From: JABCPO02 sp052174015
GTDB lineage: Bacteria > Bacillota > Clostridia > TANB77 > CAG-508
Assembly: GCA_052174015.1 (NCBI GenBank)
Contig: JBQMXM010000006.1
Span: forward strand, 1 to 55,790
Length of the DNA stretch: 55,790 nucleotides
Direction: 5' to 3'
Every line of letters begins with the position of its first letter. The stretch's first letter is position 1. The notes under the pieces are model-generated. The model was not told the origin of the DNA, did no database searches, and saw only the letters and a list, made by a program, of their open reading frames with translations. This document shows, in pieces, positions 15,909-25,411 of the stretch. A program made the translations under genes and the position numbers.

Positions 15909-16998
15909 TATTACTCCTTATCATTCCATTATTAACATAAAATATATTATTATCTTGTTTTAATATATCTATTTTTTCAGCTGTTGTTATAAAAATTTGT
16001 AGATTTTCTATACTTTTTAGAAAATTCATTTTTCTTTTTTCATCAAGTTCTGACATATAATCATCTAAAATTAATATAGGATTATCCTTTTTTATTTCTT
16101 TTATAATTTCTAAAGTAGATAATTTTAAACTTAATATTGTTGACTTTTGTTGACCTTGTGAACCATATGTATCCACTAATAATCCATTTAAATATATATT
16201 AAAATCATCTCTATGTATACCATAACTAGTATAACCTTTGAAAATATCATCTTTTCTTTTTCGTTTTAATTCATTATATATTTGTTCTGTATTTTGCATA
16301 TTATTAATATACTTAATTTTTACTTCTTCCTTATAATTTAAATAAGATGTTGCTTTTGTATGAATTTTAAAAATATATTCATTTATTAAATTTAAATACT
16401 TTTTTCTAAAATTAAAAATTTTAAAATTTAATTCTGATAATAAGTTATCATATACATCTAATAAATTATCATCACAATTATTTTCTAATCTAAGTTTTTT
16501 AAGCATTTTATTTTTTTCTTCAATCACCTTATTATATTTTATAATATATTCTAAATAATTAGGTTCTAATGATAATATGAAATTATCTAAGAATTTACGT
16601 CTAACTTGTGGTCCTTTTTTTATAATTTCAATATCATCAGGCTTAAAAATTACAATATTTACTTTTCCTAATAACATACTTAATTTTTTTTGAATTATAT
16701 CATTGATTTTTATGTATTTTTTATTATCTTTTTTAGAATAACTTATATTAATCTTATATTTCCTATTATTAGTAGTAATATCAGCTTGAATAAAGAAATA
16801 GTCTTCTTCAAACTTTAATAATTCTAAATCTTTTATAGTTCTAAAACTTTTTCCATATGCTAATAAATATATTGCTTCTACAATATTAGTTTTACCTTGT
16901 GCGTTATTTCCCATAAATATATTTAATTTATTATTAAAATTTAAACTACAATTTTCTAAATTTCTAAAATTACTAATCTTTATATTTTCTATATACAT
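15901..16998 (-). CDS. recF: DNA replication/repair protein RecF
   Basis: 365 residues. An SMC-like ABC ATPase: N-terminal MYIENIKISNFRNLENC, Walker A GNNAQGKTNIVEAIY, an LKGPQVRRKFLDN-type segment, a central helical arm, and near the end the signature YGSQGQQKSTILSLKL followed by Walker B LILDDYMSELDEKR. RecF helps load RecA at gapped, SSB-coated DNA. It lies 21 bases downstream of dnaN. The small S4-domain gene (yaaA type) found between dnaN and recF in many Firmicutes is missing here. Confidence 0.97.
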   Translation of the reverse strand: MYIENIKISNFRNLENCSLNFNNKLNIFMGNNAQGKTNIVEAIYLLAYGKSFRTIKDLELLKFEEDYFFIQADITTNNRKYKINISYSKKDNKKYIKINDIIQKKLSMLLGKVNIVIFKPDDIEIIKKGPQVRRKFLDNFILSLEPNYLEYIIKYNKVIEEKNKMLKKLRLENNCDDNLLDVYDNLLSELNFKIFNFRKKYLNLINEYIFKIHTKATSYLNYKEEVKIKYINNMQNTEQIYNELKRKRKDDIFKGYTSYGIHRDDFNIYLNGLLVDTYGSQGQQKSTILSLKLSTLEIIKEIKKDNPILILDDYMSELDEKRKMNFLKSIENLQIFITTAEKIDILKQDNNIFYVNNGMIRSNNE

Positions 16999-17019
16999 AA
17001 ATTTTACTTAAAACTTCTA

Positions 17020-18132
17020 TTATTCTCTACCTCTTATTGGTAATACTATATAGAAGAATTGTTCTCCTCCATCTATAGGTTTTAATACTGATGGTGTATT
17101 AACAGAACCAAATTCAATATAAACTTCTTCATCTTGAATATTTTTAAAAATATCTACAAAGAACTTTGGTTGGAATTGTAATGTTAATTCTCGCCCTTCT
17201 GTTTCAACAAAAATTTCTTCTTTAGCAAATCCTACTCCATTAATACATGATAATGTAATTTTACCTATTTCTACAGATACTGTAACTGCTCCTCTTTTTT
17301 CTTTTTCATGATTAGATATTAACATTACTCTTTCTATAGAATCTAACATAGCATTTTTGTTAACTTTAACCTTTGTTTCTAAATCATTTTGAATTATATC
17401 TTTATGATTAACAAATTCACCTTCTAAAAGTTTTGTAATAACTTTACATTCTCCCATATCAAAAATTGCTTGATTATTAGAATATCCAATAACTAATTCA
17501 TCAAAAGAATCTGTTAATATTTTTGTTATTTCTAATAATGTTTTTCCAGGTACAATCATTTTAAATGGTTCACTACTTATAACATTTGTTGACCTTAAAG
17601 CAAGTCTATAACCATCTAAAGCTAAAATATTTAATTTACTTTCATCAGTTATATCAAATAAACAACCTGTATAAATTTTTCTTTTTTCATCTGTACCTGC
17701 TGCAAAGATTGTTTGTTTTATCATATTTTTTAGCTCTTTATGAGCAATTTTTATAGTTCTTTCTGGATTTACAGTAGGTAATTCAGGAAATTCTTCAGCT
17801 TTCATAGTAGCTAATTTATATTTTGAACCTTCACACTCTACAGCTAATAATCTTGTTTCTTCATCCATATATATTGAAATATCTAAATCAGGTAATCTTC
17901 TGATGATTTCAGCAAAAGTATGTGCTTGAACAACAATAGAACCTGTTTCTTCAATTTGGGCATTTATTGTATATTCAATCCCTATTTCTTCATTATATGT
18001 ATTAAATACAACATTATTACTATTTACTTTAATTAAAATACCTTCTAAAATAGTATTCTTCTTCACAGCTATTCCATTAATAACTGAATTAATAGCTCTT
18101 AATAGAACTGCTTTTTCGCATTTAAATCTCAT
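17020..18132 (-). CDS. dnaN: DNA polymerase III sliding clamp (beta subunit)
   Basis: 370 residues, normal length for three repeated clamp domains. Recognised by the N-terminus MRFKCEKAVLLRAINSV, the internal LPDLDISIYMDEE and EFPELPTVNPERTIKI segments, and the C-terminal VYIEFGSVNTPSVLKPIDG and FFYIVLPIRG, which form the hydrophobic cleft that binds partner peptides. The ring-shaped dimer encircles DNA and tethers the replicative polymerase. It is the first gene of the leftward dnaN-recF-gyrB run and starts directly beyond the DnaA-box region. Confidence 0.98.
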   Translation of the reverse strand: MRFKCEKAVLLRAINSVINGIAVKKNTILEGILIKVNSNNVVFNTYNEEIGIEYTINAQIEETGSIVVQAHTFAEIIRRLPDLDISIYMDEETRLLAVECEGSKYKLATMKAEEFPELPTVNPERTIKIAHKELKNMIKQTIFAAGTDEKRKIYTGCLFDITDESKLNILALDGYRLALRSTNVISSEPFKMIVPGKTLLEITKILTDSFDELVIGYSNNQAIFDMGECKVITKLLEGEFVNHKDIIQNDLETKVKVNKNAMLDSIERVMLISNHEKEKRGAVTVSVEIGKITLSCINGVGFAKEEIFVETEGRELTLQFQPKFFVDIFKNIQDEEVYIEFGSVNTPSVLKPIDGGEQFFYIVLPIRGRE

Positions 18133-18182
18133 TATATCATCTCTCTTTCTTTTTAGAATTTATTTTAAACTCATATATATTA

Positions 18183-18188
18183 ATTATA
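18183..18188 (-). promoter_or_regulatory. Possible dnaN promoter (-10)
   Basis: On the minus strand TATAAT preceded by TGTG (an extended-type -10), about 50 bases upstream of dnaN. The -35 region (TAGATA) is weak. Confidence 0.4.
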
Positions 18189-18614
18189 CACAACTTTTAT
18201 TTAATTATCTATATAAAAATTAAAAAAGTATAAAAAATCTTTTATAAAACATAAACATATTTTATACAATAATTTAAAAATTAATAATATCATTAAATAT
18301 TTAAAAATATTATTAATAAGTAATTAAAAATAATATATAGAATATAAAATACTTATCCACATTTTAACATAGCAATGTGGATAACTTTAATAATATATAT
18401 TTATAAATAGATATATTAAAATAAAAAAGATAAGATAAGATAAAGAAATTAAATTTACTTAACTATAATTAAATTATATATATATTAAATATAAATTAAT
18501 AAAATTAAATAAAAAAAATAATTTTAATAGATAAAAAATTTCAAAAAATGAAAAAATTTGTAATATATTAAAAATTTATTTTAATAAATATATATAAATA
18601 AAAAAAATGGGAAT

Positions 18615-18632
18615 TAGTAGTAGTAGTAGTAG
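18615..18632 (+). promoter_or_regulatory. DnaA-trio-type tract at the unwinding site
   Basis: Six TAG triplets in a row, followed by GG and then DnaA boxes at 18637 (imperfect) and 18646 (perfect), with over 200 bases of AT-rich DNA on the other side. DnaA-trios (3'-GAT-5' repeats) guide DnaA onto one strand during opening. Six uninterrupted repeats make an unusually clean tract. Confidence 0.8.
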
Positions 18633-19054
18633 GGTATGTGGATTGTGTGGATAACTATGTTTAGCCCATGGGACACAAGGATTTCGTATGTGGATAACTA
18701 TGTGGATAACTCAAACTACTTATCCACATTATCCACATAAAAAAAGTTATCCACATAAAATACATAGTTATCCACATAGCAATGTGGATAACTTTTCCCC
18801 TTGATATATAAGGGATTTAGACTGGTTGCAAATAATAAAAATTATGTTAAGTTTTAGATTCCTTGTATCCCATAGCTTTACGGATTTTAGAAGTAAAAAA
18901 AAGTTATCCACATTATCCACATAGTTTTTAGATATTTTTTTAAATTTTTTTGTCAATAGATATTACATATTTTATTTTTGTATAATGTAGAAATCTAAAA
19001 TATTATAATTTATCTGATAATAAAAAGAGCTATTATAGCTCTCATCTTTTTATA

Positions 19055-20404
19055 TTATTGTTGATTAAAATTTTTTAATATATTATCCACACTATCTAAT
19101 ATTAATTTAGTATTTTTATCTGTAGATATACTTTTTCGTATCTTAGTTTCTGCATGCATAATTGTCGTATGGTCTTTTTTTCCAAAGATTTCTCCTATCT
19201 TCTTATATTGCATATTTAATTCATTTCTACATAAATACATTGCAATTTGTCTTGGAAATACTATTTCTTGAGATTTTTTAGTAGATAATAAGTCTCTTTT
19301 TTCTACATTAAAATAGTTAGATACAACATCTAAAATTACATCAGGAGTTATAACATTTTCGCTTTCTAAACAGATTTTATTAATTGCTTTTTCTGCCATT
19401 TCTAAAGAAATAGGCATTTTAGTAAGGTTTGCAGTAACCATTATATTATTTAATGCTCCCTCTAAATATCTAATATTAGTTTCAATTTTTTCAGCAATTA
19501 ATGATAGTACAGTATCTGATATAATCATATTACGTTCTTCCGCTTTAACCTTTAAAATAGCTAGTCTAGTTTCAAAATCAGGTGCACTAATATCAACAAT
19601 TAAACCTTGATTAAACCTTGATTTTAATCTTTCTTCTATAACTGGTATATTTTTAGGTGGTTTATCTGCAGAAAAAACGATTTGTTTACCTTTACTATAT
19701 AAGTCATTAAAAGTATTAAAAAGCTCTTGTTGTGCTGATTCTTTAGCAGATAAAAATTGAATATCATCCATAATAAAGATATCTACATTTCTGTATTTTT
19801 GTCTAAATTCTTCAGTATCAGAATTTCTGTTTTTAATTGAATTTACTAACTCTATCAAGAATTTTTCAGATGATACATAAAGTATTTTTTTATCTGGATG
19901 AATTCTAGCAATTTCATTAGCAATAGCATGCATTAAATGAGTTTTACCAAGTCCAGGCCCACCATATATAAATAAAGGATTATATTCTCCTGAAGGATTT
20001 TCAGCAATTGCTTTAGCAGTAGCAGTTGCAATATCATTATTACTTCCTACAACAAATGAACTAAAAGTATAATTAGGATTTAAATTATTATTTAATTTAA
20101 TATCAGTATCTACTTTTTTATCAGTATTTTTCTTATTCCTATAATCATCTAACTCTTCAGGCGTTAATACTTTAAAAGTACAATTTAAATTAGTTAAATA
20201 ATCAAAAACACTTTTAAAGGTGTTTAAATGTGAATTTAAAAGAAGCATTTTTTGTGTATTTGAAGGTAAAAGTAAAACAATATTACTTCCATTAATATCT
20301 TCAATTTTTAAAGGTTGAGCAAGTAAAGTATAAGTAAGATCAACTAGTTCTTCAGAAAGTAATTCTTTAGCTTTTGTAAGTAATGAATCTTTATCTAAAT
20401 CCAT
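19055..20404 (-). CDS. dnaA: Chromosomal replication initiator DnaA
   Basis: 449 residues behind a strong AAAGGAGG site. Domain I (about 1-85), a short linker (about 85-110), then the AAA+ domain: YTFSSFVVGSNN, Walker A GGPGLGKTHL, Walker B IFIMDDIQFL, a sensor region with KPPKNIPVIEERLKSRF. Domain IV ends with the DNA-binding helix-turn-helix and signature KIGEIFGKKDHTTIMHAETKI. It binds the many TTATCCACA boxes on both sides of its gene and opens the origin. Boxes at 20493 and 20505 lie right behind the -35 of its promoter, so it probably represses itself. Confidence 0.99.
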   Translation of the reverse strand: MDLDKDSLLTKAKELLSEELVDLTYTLLAQPLKIEDINGSNIVLLLPSNTQKMLLLNSHLNTFKSVFDYLTNLNCTFKVLTPEELDDYRNKKNTDKKVDTDIKLNNNLNPNYTFSSFVVGSNNDIATATAKAIAENPSGEYNPLFIYGGPGLGKTHLMHAIANEIARIHPDKKILYVSSEKFLIELVNSIKNRNSDTEEFRQKYRNVDIFIMDDIQFLSAKESAQQELFNTFNDLYSKGKQIVFSADKPPKNIPVIEERLKSRFNQGLIVDISAPDFETRLAILKVKAEERNMIISDTVLSLIAEKIETNIRYLEGALNNIMVTANLTKMPISLEMAEKAINKICLESENVITPDVILDVVSNYFNVEKRDLLSTKKSQEIVFPRQIAMYLCRNELNMQYKKIGEIFGKKDHTTIMHAETKIRKSISTDKNTKLILDSVDNILKNFNQQ

Positions 20405-21104
20405 ATTCCCTCCTTTCTTAAAATAAATAAAATTTACTAATAATTATATATAGATTTAATATATATTTTTTTTATCTAAAAGTCAACTAGAGTTATCCAC
20501 ATAGTTATCCACAATCCCTTATATCTCTAAGTATAAAAGAATTAAAAAAATGTGGATAACTTTTATTAATAAACATAATAAGTTTAAATAATGATAAAAA
20601 ACGGCTTATGAACAGCAGTTTCATAAAAAACACAATGTGGATAACTATGTGGATAACTTTTTAGTACTTAATAATTTAATATAAAAATATATAATCAATA
20701 GAATATATTTAATTAAAATAATACAATATATGCTTAAATAAAATAATGTATTTATTGATATATAAAGGAATATACTTAGAGTCATAATATTATTAAAGTA
20801 TATATATTCAATAAATTTAAATAAAGATTTTATCTCTCAATTCAATTAACTTAAGATTAAATATATTTAAAAATTGAAAGTTATCCACATAGTTATCCAC
20901 ATTGTATGAATAACTTATTATGTACACTTAAAACATTTATCAAATATTTATTAAAATAAATATAAGGTTATTAAAGATTATTATAATATTAAGTTATAAT
21001 TAAATATAAACTTAATGTAAAAAATATTGAAATTTCATTTATATATAATATACAATTTATATAGTTAATAAAGTAAATTATTAATTTAGAATAGGAGAAT
21101 AATT
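20405..21104. other. oriC: oriC, second part: DnaA-box cluster upstream of dnaA
   Basis: Gene-free 700 bases with seven perfect DnaA boxes starting at 20493, 20505, 20551, 20636, 20648, 20881 and 20893, in AT-rich DNA. The paired layout on both sides of dnaA is like the bipartite origin of Bacillus subtilis. It also holds the dnaA promoter and the upstream region of gpmI. Confidence 0.9.
20458..20486 (-). promoter_or_regulatory. dnaA promoter
   Basis: On the minus strand TTGACT (20481-20486), a 17-base spacer and TATATT (20458-20463), about 55 bases before dnaA. DnaA boxes begin 7 bases behind the -35, which fits autoregulation. Confidence 0.75.
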
Positions 21105-22643
21105 ATGAAAAAACCAATAGTGTTATGTATAATGGATGGATTAGGATTTAGAGAAGAATTACATGGAAATGCAGTATTACAAGCTAAAACTCCTAATTTA
21201 GATAGATTAAAAGATATATATCCTAATACACTAATTGAAGCAAGTGGAAAATATGTAGGATTACCTAATGGACAAATGGGTAATTCAGAAGTAGGACATA
21301 CAAATATAGGAGCAGGTAGAATAGTATATCAAGATTTAACAAGAATAGATAATGATATCATTAGTGGAAAAATATATAATAATAAAGTAATTAATAAAAT
21401 TATAAGTGAATCCAATAATTTACATATAATGGGATTATTATCAGATGGAGGAGTACATTCACATATTAATCATATAAAAGCAGTAATTCGTTGTACTAAA
21501 AACTCTAATTTAGAAAATGTATATATACATATATTTACAGATGGTCGTGATACAGATATACATTCAGGAAAAAAATTTACAATAGAGATAATGGAATTAA
21601 TAAGTGAATTAAATCAAGAAGGAAGTTATCCAAATATCCATATTACAAGTATTTCTGGAAGATATTATGCAATGGATAGAGATAATAGATGGGAAAGAGT
21701 AGTTTTATCATATAATGCTATTGCAAATTGTAAAGGAGAAAAAAATACAGATATTTTAAAAGTATTTGATAATTCATATTCTGCAAATATAACAGATGAA
21801 TTTATAATTCCAACAATAGTAACAGATAAAGATTATAGTATAAAAGATGGAGATGGAATTATATTTTGTAATTTTAGACCAGATAGAGCAAGACAATTAA
21901 CTAAAATGTTTACACAGGAAGATTTTACAGCAATAGAGAGAATTTCTAAGTATAATATAGGCAAGATTAATTTTGTTTGTATGACAGAATATGATGTAAA
22001 TTTTAAAAATGTAGAAATTGCATATAAGCAAGAAAAAATTAATAACACATTAGGAGAAGTTTTAGCAATAAATGGTATAAGGCAATTAAGAGCAGCAGAA
22101 ACAGAAAAATATGCACATGTAACATTTTTCTTTAATGGTGGTATAGAAAAAGCTAATCAAGGAGAAGACAGATTATTAGTACCATCACCAAAAGTTGATA
22201 CATATGATTTAAAACCTGAAATGTCAGCATATGATTTAGTAAGTGGAATTATTCAAGCAATAGATTTAGATATATATGAAGTAATTATAGTGAATTTTGC
22301 TAATCCAGATATGGTAGGACATACAGGTGATTTAAATGCTACAATTAAAGCAGTAGAAACTGTTGATGAATGTGTAGGAAAATTATTTAAAAAAGTGATA
22401 TCATTAGGAGGAAAAGGTATAATTACAGCAGATCATGGAAATTCTGAACTAATGTTAGATGACTTAAATAATGTGATAACAACACACACTAATAATCCGG
22501 TTCCATTAATTATTGTAGGAGATGATTATAAAAATAGAGAGTTAATTAAAGATGGAAAGTTAAGTGATATAGCACCAACAATTTTAGAAATGTTAAACAT
22601 AGAAAAGCCTATTGAAATGACAGGGAAAAGTTTATTTAAATAA
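21105..22643 (+). CDS. gpmI: 2,3-bisphosphoglycerate-independent phosphoglycerate mutase
   Basis: 512 residues, the normal length. Metal and catalytic motifs are all visible: CIMDGLGFRE at the start, the phosphorylated Ser in NGQMGNSEVGHTNIGAGR, FTDGRDTDIHSG, SGRYYAMDRDNRW, the NFRPDRARQLT segment, and C-terminal metal ligands in NFANPDMVGHTGD and ITADHGNSE. It interconverts 3- and 2-phosphoglycerate in glycolysis using two Mn ions. The gene starts just beyond the second DnaA-box cluster and stands alone between promoter-bearing oriC DNA and its own terminator. In most Firmicutes rpmH, not gpmI, is dnaA's divergent neighbour. Confidence 0.98.
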   Translation: MKKPIVLCIMDGLGFREELHGNAVLQAKTPNLDRLKDIYPNTLIEASGKYVGLPNGQMGNSEVGHTNIGAGRIVYQDLTRIDNDIISGKIYNNKVINKIISESNNLHIMGLLSDGGVHSHINHIKAVIRCTKNSNLENVYIHIFTDGRDTDIHSGKKFTIEIMELISELNQEGSYPNIHITSISGRYYAMDRDNRWERVVLSYNAIANCKGEKNTDILKVFDNSYSANITDEFIIPTIVTDKDYSIKDGDGIIFCNFRPDRARQLTKMFTQEDFTAIERISKYNIGKINFVCMTEYDVNFKNVEIAYKQEKINNTLGEVLAINGIRQLRAAETEKYAHVTFFFNGGIEKANQGEDRLLVPSPKVDTYDLKPEMSAYDLVSGIIQAIDLDIYEVIIVNFANPDMVGHTGDLNATIKAVETVDECVGKLFKKVISLGGKGIITADHGNSELMLDDLNNVITTHTNNPVPLIIVGDDYKNRELIKDGKLSDIAPTILEMLNIEKPIEMTGKSLFK

Positions 22644-22681
22644 ATAGCATAATATAAAAATATATAATGTATATAACATAT

Positions 22682-22717
22682 AAACAAACTATATTAATGT
22701 AGTTTGTTTTTTTATTT
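22682..22717 (+). terminator. gpmI terminator
   Basis: A perfect 10-base-pair stem (22682-22691/22700-22709) with an 8-base loop, followed by a T-run. Confidence 0.9.
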
Positions 22718-23019
22718 TTATATCAATGGTTATATCATAATATCTAATCTAATAACTAATAACTAATAATTTCTTATACAGTGGAATAAAAAGGCTTGAA
22801 GGATATAAATACAAAAATATACTGTATGATATAGTATAATAATATATAATATATAATGTAGAATATATTAATAAACTTTAATTTAAATAAGTTTTAAAAC
22901 ATATAGAAATAACTATATAATAAATAAAAGATATAAATATACATAACCTGTATTATGTAAACAAAATAATAACATTAAAATATAAGTGAACATAAAGAAT
23001 TAAAATAATAAATTAGTTC

Positions 23020-23048
23020 TTGACATATATATATAATTAATATATAAT
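23020..23048 (+). promoter_or_regulatory. Promoter of the rpmH operon
   Basis: A perfect consensus: TTGACA (23020-23025), a 17-base spacer and TATAAT (23043-23048), 65 bases before rpmH. This fits strong ribosomal-protein expression. Confidence 0.9.
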
Positions 23049-23112
23049 TTTAAAGAATATTAATAAAACAAAATATAATAATTAATAAAGAATTTGAATT
23101 AAGGAGGACAAA

Positions 23113-23247
23113 ATGAAAAGAACATTTCAACCAAAAAAAAGACATAGACAAAGAGTTCATGGATTTTTAAAAAGAATGGCAACTTCAAATGGTAGAAGAG
23201 TTTTAAAATCAAGAAGACAAAAAGGAAGAAAAAAATTAAGTGCTTAA
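23113..23247 (+). CDS. rpmH: 50S ribosomal protein bL34
   Basis: 44 residues behind AAGGAGG. The protein starts MKRTFQPKKRHRQRVHGFL and continues KRMATSNGRRVL with the basic RRQKGRKKLSA tail, the full bL34 pattern at its normal length. It binds 23S rRNA in the large subunit. It heads the conserved rpmH-rnpA-yidC-jag-mnmE-mnmG-rsmG order near the origin and has a consensus promoter of its own. Confidence 0.98.
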   Translation: MKRTFQPKKRHRQRVHGFLKRMATSNGRRVLKSRRQKGRKKLSA

Positions 23248-23267
23248 TTAACACTTATTAAAGTAAT

Positions 23268-23603
23268 ATGAAGAAAAAATATAGTATTAAAAAAAATTAT
23301 CAATTTAGAATATTGATGAAAAAAGGAAAAAAAACTAACAATCATTATGTAGCAATTTGGATAAGAAAAAACAATAGTGATTGTAATAGATTAGGTATAG
23401 CAATTAAAAAGGATATAAAATCTAGTGTATTAAGAAATAGAATTAAAAGAATTATTAGGGAAATATATAGATTAGAGCTTTCTAATTTAAAAAAAGGGTA
23501 TGATATACTTATCTTAAATTATTCTCCAAATATTTCATATAATGAAGCAAAGCTTGAAATACAAAAGAGTTTTAAAGTCCTTAATTTATATAAAGAGGTG
23601 TAA
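23268..23603 (+). CDS. rnpA: Ribonuclease P protein component
   Basis: 111 residues, starting 20 bases after rpmH. The signature is RLGIAIKKDIKSSVLRNRIKRIIREIYR, containing the conserved RNR motif; the N-terminal IKKNYQFRILMKKGKK and FYLxxG-like segments also fit. It binds the catalytic RNase P RNA and helps it mature tRNA 5' ends. Its start has only a weak ribosome site, so translation is probably coupled to rpmH. yidC starts immediately after its stop codon. The small yidD gene commonly found between rnpA and yidC is absent. Confidence 0.97.
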   Translation: MKKKYSIKKNYQFRILMKKGKKTNNHYVAIWIRKNNSDCNRLGIAIKKDIKSSVLRNRIKRIIREIYRLELSNLKKGYDILILNYSPNISYNEAKLEIQKSFKVLNLYKEV

Positions 23604-24557
23604 ATGGGAAATTTTATAAATTTTCTATCTAATAACTTAGGGTATATATTGTATTTTATATATAATATAACTAAAAATTATGGTATAAGTATAGTTATTT
23701 TTACTATAATTTTAAAATTAATACTTCTACCTTTAGAAATAAAACAAAGAATTACAAATCAAAAAGTAATGAAAATAAGCGAAAAGCAAAGAGCATTAGC
23801 TGAAAAATATAAAAAAGATCAAGCAAAATATAATAGTGAGATATTAAAATTATATAAAAAAGAAAATTTAAGTGTATTTGCTCCTTTTTTAGGTATGTTA
23901 TTGACAATATTACAAATTTTCATTATTTTATCTGTGTTTTATATGGTATCAAAACCTTTAACTCATATAAAAAGGATGCCACAAAATGAAATAGACACAT
24001 ATATAGCAAAAACAGAAGAAATTAGTAATAATCAAAATAGTAATAATAGAAGAAATGATTTCCAAAAAGAAATTAAAGTTCTTCAAACTATAGAAAATGA
24101 TGATAAATTAAAACTTAATATGAATTTCTTAGGAATAGATTTAAGAGATACTCCAGGAGAAAAAGTAAAGAGTCTTAATGATATTAAAAATATAGGTAAT
24201 ATTAAAGTAATGATTATTCCAATATTATATATATTAATAAGTGTCATTAACTTAACTGTTGCTAGAAAAGATTTAGAAAAACAAAGAGAAACAGCTAAAA
24301 ATGAGAATAAAGACTTAAATACAGCTAAAGATGAAAAAGCAGAAGATAAATTCACACAAGATGATTTTCAAGATGCAATGATGTCAAGTCAAAAAATAAT
24401 GACATATATTATGCCAATTATGATGTTTTCAGTAACTATGATTACACCACTTGCAGTTGCATTATATTGGTTAATAAATACAATTACAGAGATATTTAAA
24501 ATAAAGGTAGTTAAAAAAATAGTAGATAAAAAGTTAGAAGAAGAAAAAACAAAATAA
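23604..24557 (+). CDS. yidC: Membrane protein insertase YidC/OxaI
   Basis: 317 residues. An N-terminal membrane segment (YILYFIYNITKNYGISIVIFTIILKLILLPL) contains the hydrophilic-groove helix and the conserved Lys/Arg that follows in EIKQRITNQKVMKIS. A charged hairpin (KQRALAEKYKKDQAKYNSEILKLYK) and the MLLTILQIFIILSVFYMV membrane segment follow. The last segments (MTYIMPIMMFSVTMITPLAVALYWLINTI) are typical of the family. Unusual is a long polar loop between them (about residues 125-245), larger than in B. subtilis SpoIIIJ. It inserts and folds membrane proteins. Its start abuts the rnpA stop. Confidence 0.95.
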   Translation: MGNFINFLSNNLGYILYFIYNITKNYGISIVIFTIILKLILLPLEIKQRITNQKVMKISEKQRALAEKYKKDQAKYNSEILKLYKKENLSVFAPFLGMLLTILQIFIILSVFYMVSKPLTHIKRMPQNEIDTYIAKTEEISNNQNSNNRRNDFQKEIKVLQTIENDDKLKLNMNFLGIDLRDTPGEKVKSLNDIKNIGNIKVMIIPILYILISVINLTVARKDLEKQRETAKNENKDLNTAKDEKAEDKFTQDDFQDAMMSSQKIMTYIMPIMMFSVTMITPLAVALYWLINTITEIFKIKVVKKIVDKKLEEEKTK

Positions 24558-24613
24558 AAATAATTAAAAAGTAAATATAATATGATAAATATATCATAAA
24601 AAGAAGGTGTATT

Positions 24614-25297
24614 ATGGAAGAAAAAGAAATTTATGAATTTAAAGCTATTAATAAGGAAGAAGCTTTAAAAAAAGCACAAACTGAACTTGGAATAGATCAA
24701 GAAGCTTTTTCTTATGAATTTGAAAACCTTGGACAAACAAAAACAATGTTTAGTATATTAGATACAGGAAGAATTTTAATAAAGGTAAAATTAAAACCAG
24801 AAAAAGTAAATAAAAATCGTTTTAAAGTAGAAGATCTAGAAAAAGCAAAACAAAAAATAATATATTTTTTAGATGATTTATCTAATATATATAAAGATAT
24901 AGAATTCAATTATGAAATTAAAACAAATGGAAGAAAATTACTTGTAACTTTAGATAATGATAATATGGCTAGATGGATTGGTATGCAAGGAAATACATTA
25001 AAGGCCTTAGAAAAAGTTATGAATTCTATTGTTCAAAATGAATCTAAAAATAATATAAAAGTCCAGTTGAATATTGGAAATTATAAAGAAGTAAGATTAG
25101 AAAAAATCAAAAAATATGTATTATCAATGTATGCTAAAAGTAAGCGAGAACAAGAAGATATACACCTATATCATATGAACTCATATGAAAGAAAAATAGC
25201 ACATGATATATTAGCAGACAAAAATGTTGATTCAACTTCAGAAGGAGAAGGAGACAACAGACATATAGTTATTAGATATAATAGTGAAAGTAATTAA
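24614..25297 (+). CDS. jag: Jag/KhpB RNA-binding protein
   Basis: 227 residues. Three domains in order: the Jag N-terminal domain (KAINKEEALKKAQTELGI, about 1-50), a type II KH domain (about 100-165, with ARWIGMQGNTLKALEKVMNSI as the GxxG-type loop) and an R3H domain (about 165-227, MNSYERKIAHDILAD and GEGDNRHIVI). KhpB binds RNA with KhpA and affects cell elongation and division. It is always next to yidC in Firmicutes, as here, and ends in its own terminator. Confidence 0.96.
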   Translation: MEEKEIYEFKAINKEEALKKAQTELGIDQEAFSYEFENLGQTKTMFSILDTGRILIKVKLKPEKVNKNRFKVEDLEKAKQKIIYFLDDLSNIYKDIEFNYEIKTNGRKLLVTLDNDNMARWIGMQGNTLKALEKVMNSIVQNESKNNIKVQLNIGNYKEVRLEKIKKYVLSMYAKSKREQEDIHLYHMNSYERKIAHDILADKNVDSTSEGEGDNRHIVIRYNSESN

Positions 25298-25305
25298 AAA
25301 CTAGT

Positions 25306-25343
25306 AAGACAAGGCATAATACTTATATTTTGCTTTGTCTTTT
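25306..25343 (+). terminator. Terminator after jag
   Basis: AAGACAAGGCA/TGCTTTGTCTT stem (25306-25316/25331-25341, one mismatch) followed by TTT. Confidence 0.75.
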
Positions 25344-25411
25344 ATAACTATAATTAATTAACAGATATAATTAATTAAAAATTAATAATATAGAAATAGA
25401 AAGGAATATAT

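Larger units (their letters stand above)
18133..19054. other. oriC: oriC, main part: DnaA-box cluster between dnaA and dnaN
   Basis: Gene-free. Twelve perfect nine-base DnaA boxes (TTATCCACA or its complement) start at 18353, 18376, 18646, 18689, 18701, 18720, 18729, 18747, 18768, 18783, 18904 and 18913. A near match (TGTGGATTG) lies at 18637. A very AT-rich stretch (about 18385-18600) lies between the first two boxes and the rest, next to a TAG-repeat tract. This is the expected place for DNA unwinding. Confidence 0.93.
22644..23112. other. Gap between gpmI and rpmH
   Basis: 469 bases with no supported gene. It holds the gpmI terminator near its left end and the rpmH promoter near its right end; the rest is AT-rich with short direct repeats (CTAATAA words near 22742-22770). 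Confidence 0.75.

Noticed and set aside
22741..22860. Quasi-palindrome and short repeats between gpmI and rpmH
   Set aside because: The pairing is imperfect and at the level expected by chance in DNA this AT-rich.
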